Below, in pieces: positions 24,501-32,327 of a stretch of DNA of 36,427 nt (its first letter is position 1; each line of letters opens with the position of its first letter). The notes under the pieces are model-generated. The model was not told the origin of the DNA, made no database searches, and saw nothing but the letters and a program-made list of their open reading frames with translations. Origin of the DNA: Lachnospiraceae bacterium (GTDB taxonomy: Bacteria > Bacillota > Clostridia > Lachnospirales > Lachnospiraceae); contig JAJPWX010000081.1 of the NCBI GenBank assembly GCA_021205755.1, positions 19,956 to 56,382 on the forward strand, in the 5' to 3' direction. Made by a program: the position numbers and the translations under genes.

Positions 24501-25967
24501 GATTTCACCGCCCATAGGCATTTGCTCTTCTTCATCCCCGCCCTGTGGCATGTTGGCAAAAAGTTCATCTTCGTCGTATTCATCAAGCATATTCTCGATG
24601 TCAAATTCATCGCTATCAGCCAGTTTCTTCCGTACCTCAGACGGGTCAATGACCTGTGCATCCATGTAAAGCTGCGCAGTCTGTGCTTTGATCTGTTGAG
24701 TCTGTGCTTTCTGCTGGTCAATGGCAGCCTGATCGCTGTCGCTCATATTCCAAAGAGGATTGAACTTGATATTCAGGTCGGGCACTTCATCCACTTCCCC
24801 ACAGGCAACGCCCGCTTGAAAAACAACACTCAGGAGATACCGCAGGTTCTTCTTTATCATCCTGCTCTGTATTCGTTCAAGGTAATTGTACCAGTTCTCT
24901 AGGTCTGCATCCCCTGTGCTGTTCATTCCCGCAGGGCTGCGTCCGAAAAGGATAGTCTGAGGAATACTGGTCAGTGCGGAAAGATAATTGCAGGCAGAAT
25001 CAATGACATCTGACACACCAGAGAACTGGAATGTCCGGAAATCATAATCCTCACCTTCGGCATCAATTGTAATGGAATTCAGCAGTCCACGAGCCATATC
25101 TATAGTCTGTAGCCTGCGTAGCACTCTTTCCTCGCCCTGCTCTGTGGCAAGTTCAGCAGAGAGGTCTTTCATCTTGTAAACAGCCTGCACGGACCGATCC
25201 AGTAATTTAGGTGCACTGCCATGAGCAATCTCAGCATCGCGAATAGCCTTATTGATCCGGATATACTCCGGAACTCCCCACAGTTGGTAAATGCTGTTGG
25301 TTGTATTCTCTGGCAAGATGCCGTTCTGAAACACAAGGCACCGGCTGTCATGGACACGGAAATTCCCATACTGGCTGTAAACATCGTAATATTCTGGCAT
25401 TCCCAGCCTGCTTGATCTCGTCCGGAATGGATCATCCGAACGATAATTGAACATGCTTGATGTATCCTCCTGGATTACAGAGCGGTCATACACTCGGAGA
25501 TCATCTATGGACTTAATATTTTTCCAGTCAACGGGTTCTTCCAGGCCACGCCCATCATTGATAAGCATGACGATAATGCTGCCGCCGAATAGTCTCGCCC
25601 ATTTAATCGCCGTCATAACCGTTTCTTCCCAATCCAGTTCATCAAGGGCGTTCGTGTAAAAATCTTCAATACTCTGATCTTTTACCTCCAGGGTAAATCC
25701 ATGCTTCACAGCTTCCTCAGCCGGGGTATCTATAATCTTTGCAAACAGGCCGTTGCCCTCATAATACATAGTCAGGTAATCATCCGGAACTGGCGGTTCT
25801 GGCCTGTAATGGTAATGCTCAGTCGTGTCCTTGTTTGTGGCATAGTTATTCAAGAGGTTCGTATAGCCGTCAGAACGGTATGGACGCACTGCTTTCCCAG
25901 TCTGTTTCTCCAGCAGACGTTCAAAATTTCTCAGCTGTTTAAGCTTGTCCTGCTTATTGTCACTCAT
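21525..25967 (-). CDS. Portal polyprotein: portal, Nudix, metallopeptidase, ART
   Basis: 1480 residues, about three times a usual portal. Residues 1-460 are a DUF1073-type portal (LFGRSPAGMNSTGDADLENWY near 340-360 is diagnostic). Residues 460-580 are an acidic linker. Residues 635-760 are a Nudix hydrolase with the full box GGHVEDGETHEQAAIRETQE + EFGI (666-689). Tag copies lie at 768-788 and 1113-1133. Between them is a metallopeptidase-like domain with IMHEFAHAYAD (HExxH 936-940) and SEREAERFADAV. After the second tag, residues 1240-1420 are ART-like: IYRGLHF (Arg1305), NASWSS (1336-1341), EEE (1381-1383). The frame is unbroken. Twelve copies of this chain per virion would be hard to fit uncut, so cleavage at tags is likely, but inferred. 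Confidence 0.9.
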   Translation of the reverse strand: MSDNKQDKLKQLRNFERLLEKQTGKAVRPYRSDGYTNLLNNYATNKDTTEHYHYRPEPPVPDDYLTMYYEGNGLFAKIIDTPAEEAVKHGFTLEVKDQSIEDFYTNALDELDWEETVMTAIKWARLFGGSIIVMLINDGRGLEEPVDWKNIKSIDDLRVYDRSVIQEDTSSMFNYRSDDPFRTRSSRLGMPEYYDVYSQYGNFRVHDSRCLVFQNGILPENTTNSIYQLWGVPEYIRINKAIRDAEIAHGSAPKLLDRSVQAVYKMKDLSAELATEQGEERVLRRLQTIDMARGLLNSITIDAEGEDYDFRTFQFSGVSDVIDSACNYLSALTSIPQTILFGRSPAGMNSTGDADLENWYNYLERIQSRMIKKNLRYLLSVVFQAGVACGEVDEVPDLNIKFNPLWNMSDSDQAAIDQQKAQTQQIKAQTAQLYMDAQVIDPSEVRKKLADSDEFDIENMLDEYDEDELFANMPQGGDEEEQMPMGGEIPGMVPEQETIESQENPSEENVVETKGNIPEEGSFDKYAEGVDIEEHNTDPGTEGSAPTAAPAATKLPQDMSEEEKEKAAEKKEGRMDGKSFRTPITYQEVGRTVNHDGYNNTEHSKGVETPPNSPKASELEEISANNNLSTNRPKHGSVGVLVIKDGCILSGTRLTGFNPGLVCGPGGHVEDGETHEQAAIRETQEEFGITPKDIIQIGFGPWEPDTGLKPAVFLATEYEGDLKNTDGEMGDLRFRSLAELQEMDKALFQPFADAIELLLRTIGHDHFDGGPGSGNHGHKGVPGQRGGSAGKGSTPSASDFKGGSGDFEVTGDVSDMHLTSTAKSKVESATKKIHTASDLKSYLEDKGVEMVVDYKPLQDHMDREIASVKEQADYIVAAIEQYEELGGLSALKAVHVYNPDLDAQAQYSYRATGEDDVEDEGHLYISDRASGFQIMHEFAHAYADSTKPEGMDVVEWSAKLNKDAGLSDSQGAYFGASSSEREAERFADAVGSALCYGEGSAQRLTFLSNVASIVNGTKSDSRSDGIMSLKDLAAAFAITTPANGKTLANHAKSDMIKGKGTLPYGEMFKELGPEDLDFLASEFGVTVDAILSAPDDTLRELCELICEECENQDGGPGSGNWGHEGRPGELGGSAKGGGSENRQGSSESGYTSSAKKAEYKARLKSEKESLLSQDEEEQATTLWDSGYLTEDEAVDAMDNGTLPEKIEEYYSLLEENGDTTSEKPTTEENDSMGPHNDIQSGKYKDYSEARIGYIKETTGLPEDECLEIRNAMRAWTSSSHDPGAKTEQLDKFIENDSTYDGTIYRGLHFGTDEDYEKFMENVQRGSTISANESGMNASWSSLEDDAVNFSHRSNQYANSVVIKCVKNRTSSPIAYLNSVGEEEVISHSKAQWTVLNVQVTEKGGGGKNADITVIECGEYASGPKGDGIMNNDDGTEKKTKEEPEPKPMLDRWVESSGDFKAYPPKKEYRKNSSESKYKKN
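22569..22631 (-). other. Gly-rich tag, copy 2 (portal polyprotein)
   Basis: Residues 1113-1133: DGGPGSGNWGHEG, then GGS, followed by GGGSENRQ and SGYTS. It precedes the ART-like domain of the portal polyprotein. The extended tail after GGS is shared with copies 3 and 4 but not copy 1. Confidence 0.85.
23604..23666 (-). other. Gly-rich tag, copy 1 (portal polyprotein)
   Basis: Residues 768-788: DGGPGSGNHGHKG, then GGSAGKGS. It separates the Nudix domain from the metallopeptidase-like domain. It is the most divergent copy and lacks the NRQ...SGYTS extension. Confidence 0.85.
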
Positions 25968-25990
25968 GCTGTTTCACCTCTTTCTGTCAC

Positions 25991-27385
25991 TTACAATAGG
26001 TTCTTCAAATTGAAATCCGATCCAGTCAGTTCCACAAATGCGTCTGAACTCGCATCTACCATGTCATCATGTTTTGACTCTGGGAATGATTCAAGCTGAG
26101 TGAAATACATATCGTTCCAGTCAGCCACAAGTACCTGAACATTTCCATTCTGCCATTGCGTAGCAAATGGGTTTGCTCGTAGTTCCTTGCTTCCTGAGAT
26201 TGGTAATGCTCTTACCGAGAATCCCATGAGTTTTTTTACATAAGTATCGGCTACAATCTTTCCTGCTGCACCTGGGTCTTGAGGAATTCTGATCTTATAC
26301 CTGAACCCGTATTGGTGCCTGTCCACCACGGAAGTATTGTAGATCAGCTTCTCTACCTCGCCGGCTTTGATTCTCTGGTTTATGACATCAAGGACAATTA
26401 TTGTCCTGTCTTTTCTTAGTCCCATTAGTACACCGGCTGTGTAATCTGGGTCTCCATTCTTGTCTTCCTCGGATGCCGCAATGTCCCATGCCCTGCACCA
26501 CATTTGAATGTCATTCGGTACAGCGCTGACCATTGTGACCTGAGATCTGCGGAAGAACAGCCCGGCTGACGGTCTGATTTTCCAGTTGCCATACAGAAGT
26601 CGTTCTCGTTCCACAGTGGGCAATGCTTTTAGGTTTGCCAGGTAGCCTCGGTTCACCCGTAGGAGTTCCTGGTTGTCTTCTACACTGGACATGATAAATG
26701 TCACAGATTTCGGCGCTTCCCTGTCCGCTTCCGAAACAAGATTGAATTTCTCCCACAGTTCTTCTTTTCTGTTTGCCCAGTGAATCTGGTCGCTTTCCCT
26801 GTACATCCAGCGGATTTTGCCAGATCTTTCTGGTATTGGATACCCAGTGTCTTGGTCTATCCACCATTCTATGAACTTTGCTACCCATGAATCAGAATCG
26901 GGGTTGCAGGTCGCTCTTACGAAAGGCTTTACTCCGCAGGTGGATCTGTTTCTGGACAACATGTAGAAAAACTGTTTCTCACTGAAATGAGTCAGCTCAT
27001 CGAAGCCTAAAAAACAGATCTGTGAGCCCTGCCAGTTAGCAAGCTCGTCATCCCTCTCAATATGAGCAAACTTGACTTTTGATAATGCATTTCCATCTCT
27101 GTCATCAAAGATCCATGAGCCATCGGATATTCTTGGCCTAGCTCCCTTTATGCCGCCGTATACTTCTCCTGCCTCATCCCACAAGCCACCTTGTGCAAAA
27201 ATCTGGTTGTAATTCCGCCGGAATATTGTGGAACCGAAGCCTTTCACATTTTTATATCTGAGGAAAGATAATAGCAGGCCATACGACTTCCCTCCACCAG
27301 CAGCTCCGCCGTAAACGCATACCTCTGCGGGAGTGGTAAGGAACATTGTTTGCGGGCCTTCCTGTGGTTTTATAATGCGAGCCAT
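25991..27385 (-). CDS. terL: Terminase large subunit
   Basis: 464 residues. The ATPase domain has Walker A GGAAGGGKS (26-34) and Walker B ICFLGFDELTHF with the catalytic Glu. The nuclease domain has Asp in AWDIAAS, DPGAAGK and HDDMVDA. It translocates DNA into the prohead and cuts it. It overlaps neither neighbour: 11 bp after the small subunit and 23 bp before the portal gene. Confidence 0.97.
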   Translation of the reverse strand: MARIIKPQEGPQTMFLTTPAEVCVYGGAAGGGKSYGLLLSFLRYKNVKGFGSTIFRRNYNQIFAQGGLWDEAGEVYGGIKGARPRISDGSWIFDDRDGNALSKVKFAHIERDDELANWQGSQICFLGFDELTHFSEKQFFYMLSRNRSTCGVKPFVRATCNPDSDSWVAKFIEWWIDQDTGYPIPERSGKIRWMYRESDQIHWANRKEELWEKFNLVSEADREAPKSVTFIMSSVEDNQELLRVNRGYLANLKALPTVERERLLYGNWKIRPSAGLFFRRSQVTMVSAVPNDIQMWCRAWDIAASEEDKNGDPDYTAGVLMGLRKDRTIIVLDVINQRIKAGEVEKLIYNTSVVDRHQYGFRYKIRIPQDPGAAGKIVADTYVKKLMGFSVRALPISGSKELRANPFATQWQNGNVQVLVADWNDMYFTQLESFPESKHDDMVDASSDAFVELTGSDFNLKNLL

Positions 27386-27396
27386 TACACCACCAC

Positions 27397-27966
27397 CTAT
27401 TCTTCAATGCCAGCATCTTCGTCTGCCTCCCCAGCCTCGTCATCATCATCTACAGAACACTCTTCCTCTGTTTGCTGCTTTGGCATATAAATAACCACAT
27501 CGTTATATCCATCCTCATCATTCATGTTCAGAGAGGTATTTACTCCGTTGGCATTATTTGATAATGCTTGTGCTTTCATATCCAGCTCAGTCTCCCTGCG
27601 CCGATCAGCAGCAACACTCTCGCGTTCTTTGCGTACCTCCTCCGGATCATATCCAGCCATTTTCATCAGGGTCAGGTATGCTTCAATGTTTCCTGACATG
27701 GCAGTTGTAAAAAGCCTAGCCTGAAGTGCAGCCTGGTTCGTCTGCTCATTTTCTGGCAAGCCTAGCTTTTGAAGGTTCTCCTGCAGGCTTCCTTTTGCTT
27801 CCAGATTCAGGAGGTATCTGATGGCTGATCTGGCGTCTCTTTTCGCCCTTCGGGACTCCCCGGACTTGACTCCGCCATTATGTCCGCGACTCTTTGCTTC
27901 TTCTTTGCTTAGCTCGCCCTTCTGAATTGGTTTCAAATTTGCATCCTGTTTTGGGTTCCTTGCCAT
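27397..27966 (-). CDS. Terminase small subunit (putative)
   Basis: 189 residues with a strong AAGGAGG. Residues 20-80 (GHNGGVKSGESRRAKRDARS, then LNLEAKGSLQENLQKLGLPE) and TLMKMAGYDPEEVRKE match small DNA-binding proteins that precede the large terminase in Firmicutes phages. The C-terminus is acidic. Position is the main support. It would recognise the packaging site. Confidence 0.75.
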   Translation of the reverse strand: MARNPKQDANLKPIQKGELSKEEAKSRGHNGGVKSGESRRAKRDARSAIRYLLNLEAKGSLQENLQKLGLPENEQTNQAALQARLFTTAMSGNIEAYLTLMKMAGYDPEEVRKERESVAADRRRETELDMKAQALSNNANGVNTSLNMNDEDGYNDVVIYMPKQQTEEECSVDDDDEAGEADEDAGIEE

Positions 27967-27996
27967 CCTTTTCGCCTCCTTTTATCAAATAAAACA

Positions 27997-28022
27997 GCCC
28001 CTGTGCACGGAGCAACAGGAGC
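27997..28022 (-). terminator. Terminator between early/middle genes and late operon
   Basis: Minus strand GCTCCTGT/ACAGGGGC, an 8-bp stem with one G-U pair and a 10-nt loop, followed by TGTTTTATTTG. It lies between the 244-residue gene and the small terminase gene, so it separates transcripts and could be an antitermination point. Confidence 0.65.
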
Positions 28023-28131
28023 CGCCTTAACGTCTCTCATTCTTCAGTTAATGATAATATGCTGACCGTGGCTACATTCCTGGCGTTACCAGCCGTTCTG
28101 GCAGGTATTCCTGAATGCCGAACCAAGGTAT

Positions 28132-28866
28132 TTATCCAGCCACGCTCCAGCAGTAATTACTATCCCGTAAGATATTTCTGAAAACCACATTGTTAATCCC
28201 GGCAGACATAATTTTCGTCACGTTATACCACCGTTCTTTTTCCCGGTCATATGCCATAACTGCGAATTTCTCATTTCTTGACGCTTTAGCAAGAAACCAC
28301 TGGCTGAAATCATTTCCGAATCCATAAAATTCATCCGTAATCTTGCCTGTTACCATGTCTATAAACTGAACCGTTTTCAGGAATGAATATCTGCTCCAGA
28401 AGGATTCATAACCCGGCTTATGAATTCTGACACCGTTTTGAGTGTAACACTGCGCATCTCTATCTGAAAACATTCCGTACATTTCCGTTTCATCAGCAAT
28501 CTCAACCTCATAAATTTTCCTGTAATCCTTTTCGATTTTTGCTCCAGGATACGCCCCGACATTTTCCAAAAGAAGAGCCTCAGAAAGAGGCTCTCCGTTG
28601 TAGTTGTGTAAGTTGATTGTGTGAAGTACTTCTCCGGTCTCCTCGGAAATAATATCAATATATTTGTAATTATCAATAATTTCCTGAGTAAGGATTTCCA
28701 GAAAATCCTCAGCATTAATCCGGATATGGTTTAATATTTGGTCCTTAATCCATTCCGCCCCGAAAGTTTGGTTTAAAAGTTTTTCCCAAAGGGTGAGGCT
28801 AAAATCCTCCCTGTGTGGAGTGTTTAAAAGGTTGATAAGTTGAGTTGTGGTAATAGTATGTTCCAT
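28132..28866 (-). CDS. Unknown protein, 244 residues
   Basis: No family recognised. It is a soluble mixed alpha/beta protein beginning MEHTITTTQLINLLNTPHRED, with WEKLLNQTFGAEWIKDQIL, DIISEETGEVLHTINLHNY and DMVTGKITDEFYGFGN. Two segments (EETGEVL.. and MVTGKIT..) look like related beta hairpins, suggesting an internal duplication of a small strand unit. ATG behind GGAGGTG. It has its own promoter at 28902-28929 and ends before a terminator. Confidence 0.75.
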   Translation of the reverse strand: MEHTITTTQLINLLNTPHREDFSLTLWEKLLNQTFGAEWIKDQILNHIRINAEDFLEILTQEIIDNYKYIDIISEETGEVLHTINLHNYNGEPLSEALLLENVGAYPGAKIEKDYRKIYEVEIADETEMYGMFSDRDAQCYTQNGVRIHKPGYESFWSRYSFLKTVQFIDMVTGKITDEFYGFGNDFSQWFLAKASRNEKFAVMAYDREKERWYNVTKIMSAGINNVVFRNILRDSNYCWSVAG

Positions 28867-28901
28867 AAGGCACCTCCAAATATGTATTTTTTGACACCTT
28901 T

Positions 28902-28929
28902 ATCGTAACACACCCGACCATTTTGTCAA
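28902..28929 (-). promoter_or_regulatory. Promoter, TTGACA-16-TACGAT
   Basis: Minus strand TTGACA (28924-28929) and TACGAT (28902-28907), 16-nt spacer. The context GTTACGATAAAG is nearly identical to that of the promoter at 30175-30202, suggesting coordinated expression of the two unknown genes. Confidence 0.65.
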
Positions 28930-28982
28930 ATAAATAATCGTGTTTTTAAATTATTTTCTGACAAATTATGGATACTACAAAC

Positions 28983-30134
28983 TCATCCTTTATCAAGATC
29001 ATCCGCTCTATATGGTAGGTATTCCACCGGGTTTGCAGAATGTGTCTGAGCAAATTCACGTATAGGTTTCAATCCTTCCAACGTGATTGCTCCGATCTCC
29101 AAGTCCTGTTCATAAGTATATATCCAGCTTGCATCATCGAAATATGCTCTTTCAAGCGGATTCAGAGCAGCCTGTTCCGTCGTAGTCATATCCCAATCTG
29201 TTTTCCCCATCCGTTTCCCTTTGATGGTATGACAGTCATACGTCCATTCAGGAATCTTCCCATCCCTTAATCCACAGGTTTTTATTGGAACCGTTTCAAT
29301 TCTCGACCAATCTATCAATGTGTGATAATTGATAATCTCACTTCCGAGTATTGTCGGAATATCCTGGTCTTCTGCATAGCAAAGAATCAAAACGGCTTTT
29401 GAAATAAATATTTCGTCTTTTGAAAGATCTTTTCTCTTGCCATTTACTACATCATCAGCCTCTTTCAAAGCTTTAATTTCATCCGTGGCAAGAGGAACAT
29501 TCTTTTCTGCGTAGTCATTGATGACAAGCCATAAGAATTTCCGATCTATTCTCCGTAGCATATCCATGTAAAATCCGATTAAATCCATATCTCTATGCTT
29601 AATCGCTTTTTCCATGCATGCTCCAAAGCTGATCTCTTCTTCATCCTCATCGCTAACCATTTCTTGTGGATCATTCATAGGGAACAACTCCATCTGAACA
29701 AAACCGCTTGCAGGGTTGCTTCCTTGTTTGATAATCCCTTGTTCTGCTGCTTTATCCCACAGCCTTTCAAGATCTTCCTTATCTGGCACTATATTTCTTG
29801 GCTTTCTTGATGCCAGAACAAAATTGCAGGAGAAATAACAAGCGTCCCGGCTCTTCCGTGCACTGCACATTAAAGCAAGGGCGCTACTTAAATTCCTATC
29901 ATTTCTGCTCTTTTCATCCTGTTTTCTTAGATTTACCAGTTCTTTTGTGAGGATTCCAAAACAATCCTCTGAGGATATAACATACAGCCTGTTCCACATC
30001 GTATTCCGATAGGTTCCTCTTAATTGCTCAGCTGCAAATCCAGCATGCCCATAATCTCCTCTCCTGATCGCTTTCTGTATCAGGCTGAGCATGTCGTACA
30101 TGTTATATCCATTCTCCGTATACGGATATGACAT
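28983..30134 (-). CDS. Unknown protein, weak RarA/MgsA C-terminal resemblance
   Basis: 383 residues, mostly helical. Residues 10-110 (MLSLIQKAIRRGDYGHAGFAAEQL, then MWNRLYVISSEDCFG and ALMCSARKSRDACYF) recall the C-terminal oligomerisation domain of RarA/MgsA-type clamp-loader-like ATPases, where small phage relatives without the ATPase occur. Similar SEDCFG-type and paired helical segments return in the second half (KHRDMDLIGFYMDMLRRIDRKF), suggesting duplication. No Walker motifs. Possibly a replication or recombination accessory protein. Similarity is by eye. Confidence 0.7.
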   Translation of the reverse strand: MSYPYTENGYNMYDMLSLIQKAIRRGDYGHAGFAAEQLRGTYRNTMWNRLYVISSEDCFGILTKELVNLRKQDEKSRNDRNLSSALALMCSARKSRDACYFSCNFVLASRKPRNIVPDKEDLERLWDKAAEQGIIKQGSNPASGFVQMELFPMNDPQEMVSDEDEEEISFGACMEKAIKHRDMDLIGFYMDMLRRIDRKFLWLVINDYAEKNVPLATDEIKALKEADDVVNGKRKDLSKDEIFISKAVLILCYAEDQDIPTILGSEIINYHTLIDWSRIETVPIKTCGLRDGKIPEWTYDCHTIKGKRMGKTDWDMTTTEQAALNPLERAYFDDASWIYTYEQDLEIGAITLEGLKPIREFAQTHSANPVEYLPYRADDLDKG

Positions 30135-30174
30135 AACTTTTTACCTCCTGTTGGTATATTTTTGTTCCATCTTA

Positions 30175-30202
30175 ATCGTAACATATACCAGCCGAAAGTC
30201 AA
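30175..30202 (-). promoter_or_regulatory. Promoter, TTGACT-16-TACGAT
   Basis: Minus strand TTGACT (30197-30202) and TACGAT (30175-30180), 16-nt spacer, context GTTACGATTAAG. It precedes the 383-residue gene by about 40 bp. Confidence 0.65.
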
Positions 30203-30252
30203 ATTATTTTTATGCATTTGCATATTTTAACATTCTTTTAATGATAATAGTG

Positions 30253-30963
30253 TTACCTTTGAACTTTAATTGCCGGCTTGTTGTTTTTAAAGTTATAATC
30301 GAAATATTTTCCCCATCGCCGTTTCATCTCATAGTAGCAATCCTTCTGCTCCTGCCGTGTCTTGCTGGAATTCCCTCCTGAGTTGGTGTCTGTCCCTGCC
30401 TTGACCAGCAGATACTTTGGTTTCAGGCAGATCCGGTTTACCAGTAGCTCGTGAAGCATTACATCTAAGTCGCAGTTATGATAAACTTCTTCCCGGAACC
30501 GTGATGCATATTTTGCCTTGTTGAACCACCTCATTGCTCCAGTGGTTCCTTTAAACTCAAATTCAGAACAATAGTTCCAAGGGGCAATCGAAGCATCCTC
30601 TGCTGCAAATCCAATATCCAGATCAACCATGAGTTGCGCAATTCTTTCTATTTCACTAGTGATAATCTCAGGGTCAAGAAGTTTTACGTTCTTATCCAGC
30701 CTGTATATGAAATAGTCTACGTCATCATCTATCATAAAAATGACCTGTTCGGGTGCATTATCAACGATGTAGTTGACAACCTTGCAAATATTGTCAATCT
30801 CATTATCGTTCACAGCCCATATGTTTTCGATTCCTCTTGCCCTGTATTCATCCTCCTGTGACTTTCTAACCACATAGGTGCAGTACTCCAGTAGTTTGAA
30901 TGTGCTTGTGGTCTCTGCCCTGCCATAGCTCGGAACATATATGTTAAACATTGGATTATTCAT
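30253..30963 (-). CDS. Glycosyltransferase (TET-associated, TAGT-like)
   Basis: 236 residues. NIYVPSYGRAETTSTFKLLE at the start, YVVRKSQEDEYRARG, and VIFMIDDDVDYF (DDD, the metal/nucleotide-sugar site) match GT-A enzymes of the TET-associated glycosyltransferase group known from phages, which add sugars to hydroxymethylated bases. EEVYHNCDLDVMLHEL near the C-terminus is also typical. No TET/JBP dioxygenase is seen in the window. It overlaps the WbqC-like gene by 8 bp. Alternative: a surface-glycan transferase. Confidence 0.75.
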   Translation of the reverse strand: MNNPMFNIYVPSYGRAETTSTFKLLEYCTYVVRKSQEDEYRARGIENIWAVNDNEIDNICKVVNYIVDNAPEQVIFMIDDDVDYFIYRLDKNVKLLDPEIITSEIERIAQLMVDLDIGFAAEDASIAPWNYCSEFEFKGTTGAMRWFNKAKYASRFREEVYHNCDLDVMLHELLVNRICLKPKYLLVKAGTDTNSGGNSSKTRQEQKDCYYEMKRRWGKYFDYNFKNNKPAIKVQR

Positions 30964-31660
30964 ATCTCTGTTTCACCCACTCTTCCGGAAGATTGAATCC
31001 CTGATTGAAAATGTAGTCCAACACGGATAGATCTTCGATGAATCCCTCTCTCTTGCATTGCCTGTATTGCACGGGCTTGTAATCGCTGTACATTACCTTT
31101 ATGCCGTTCCCTTCGTACATCTCCTCATCATTGTATTCTTTCCCGCCTGTCCCGGAGTAATATACCGTTCCTCCGAGCTGCTCACATTGATAAACGTTTC
31201 TCTCATTCTTTTTCAACTGAGTCGGAACATCCCTGCTTGCGATCACTATTCTGCATGAAAGCCCAAACCTGCGGGATATCTCCATGAGCAGTGACAGGTT
31301 CAAATTTGCCAGAAATCTATGCTTTACAATAAGGTTTCTTTCCAACATTTCAAAGGTTTCTTCAAAATACCGTGCATTTTTATAATTCATCCACACCGTT
31401 TTCAAAAGCTTGTCCATCCATGGCTTCTCATAATTGATCTCAACCTGGTTGATCAACGCTCCGTGTGGATAGCTGCATGGAATGATAATCCGAAACTTCT
31501 GGTCTCCAACCCTAATGTAATTCGAGTTGTGCAATCCGGTTCTGGAATACTGTACATCATCGTCAAATACAAATATATCTGACTGAAACATTTTATAAAA
31601 GACTCCCATGTACGGAAGGAAGTTTGGCTGGTGTCCGGAGAATACGAATTCACTCTTCAT
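30956..31660 (-). CDS. WbqC-like family protein
   Basis: 234 residues. FSGHQPNFLPYMGVFYKMFQ at the start and FVFDDDVQYSRTGLHNSNYI are the family signature, then FRIIIPCSYPHGALINQVEI. Members occur in O-antigen and other glycan clusters and are thought to help build amino-sugar groups; the reaction is unproven. ATG behind GGAGGAGG, overlapping the ParB-like gene by 11 bp. Together with PIG-L and NeuD-like neighbours it points to modified-sugar synthesis. Confidence 0.85.
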   Translation of the reverse strand: MKSEFVFSGHQPNFLPYMGVFYKMFQSDIFVFDDDVQYSRTGLHNSNYIRVGDQKFRIIIPCSYPHGALINQVEINYEKPWMDKLLKTVWMNYKNARYFEETFEMLERNLIVKHRFLANLNLSLLMEISRRFGLSCRIVIASRDVPTQLKKNERNVYQCEQLGGTVYYSGTGGKEYNDEEMYEGNGIKVMYSDYKPVQYRQCKREGFIEDLSVLDYIFNQGFNLPEEWVKQRYE

Positions 31661-32303
31661 CTTCGGTTTCCTCCTCCGGAGTGTCGTTTCCCTGATATGC
31701 TTTTCTTAGTTTATCTATCTCATCTTTTGGAACGATCTCCGCTTCCATTTTGTCATACCAAATAGCCCTGGCATTGATCTTCCGTTTTGAAATGCTTACT
31801 TTTTTCCCTTCAATCCCCAGCTTCCGGACAAGATCATTGTAATCCAGCTCGCTCCTGCAAACCAGCATCACATAATCATATTTCTCGTAATGAATAAGTT
31901 CCATTTCTGGGATCTCTCGCTCATCTGGCGGCTCTTTTTCTTCTTTTATATCGAAATTGACATTCAAGTCTGCTGTCCAGTCTGAAAGCATATCTAAATC
32001 CCACTCACCGCTGTGAGTATTATCTTTTATATTGATTGCTCTCAGTTCTGCCCTTGTATAGCCGATCAGCCTTTTACAGTCCAATTCCTGTTCTGGTCCG
32101 AAGTGGTCAAGCACAACTTTTAGTCTTTGATTGCCACCAATAATGTTGTTATGTTCGTCTATGAGATAAATACCAAAATCGCCAAATTCGATGATGCTGG
32201 TTTTCAGTTCATCCAGTTTCTTCTGGGATATCTTCCTGGGGTTTCCGAACCCTGTCTTGATGTCCCCTGCTTTCATGGTACATCTCTCTATTCTTTTTTC
32301 CAT
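31650..32303 (-). CDS. ParB-like nuclease-domain protein
   Basis: 217 residues from MEKRIERCTMKAGDIKTG, chosen because GGAGG is six bases upstream. The ParB N-terminal fold is recognised by GNPRKISQKKLDELKTSI, IGGNQRLKVVLDH and TRAELRAINIKDNTHSG. NTHSGEWDLDMLSDW is common in phage ParB-like proteins linked to DNA methylases. No HTH or partition-like C-terminus is seen; the C-terminus is acidic (TPEEETEDEE). It may be a nuclease, CTPase or DNA-modification factor. Location in the sugar cassette hints at DNA modification. Confidence 0.8.
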   Translation of the reverse strand: MEKRIERCTMKAGDIKTGFGNPRKISQKKLDELKTSIIEFGDFGIYLIDEHNNIIGGNQRLKVVLDHFGPEQELDCKRLIGYTRAELRAINIKDNTHSGEWDLDMLSDWTADLNVNFDIKEEKEPPDEREIPEMELIHYEKYDYVMLVCRSELDYNDLVRKLGIEGKKVSISKRKINARAIWYDKMEAEIVPKDEIDKLRKAYQGNDTPEEETEDEE

Positions 32304-32327
32304 TCTGTACCTCCGCATTTGATAATC

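Noticed and set aside
21525-25967. Anti-CBASS protein Acb1
   Set aside because: DUF1073 portals are sometimes labelled Acb1-like by database name, but the gene order, length and LFGRSPAGMNSTG motif fit a portal; no Acb1 catalytic HxT pair was recognised.
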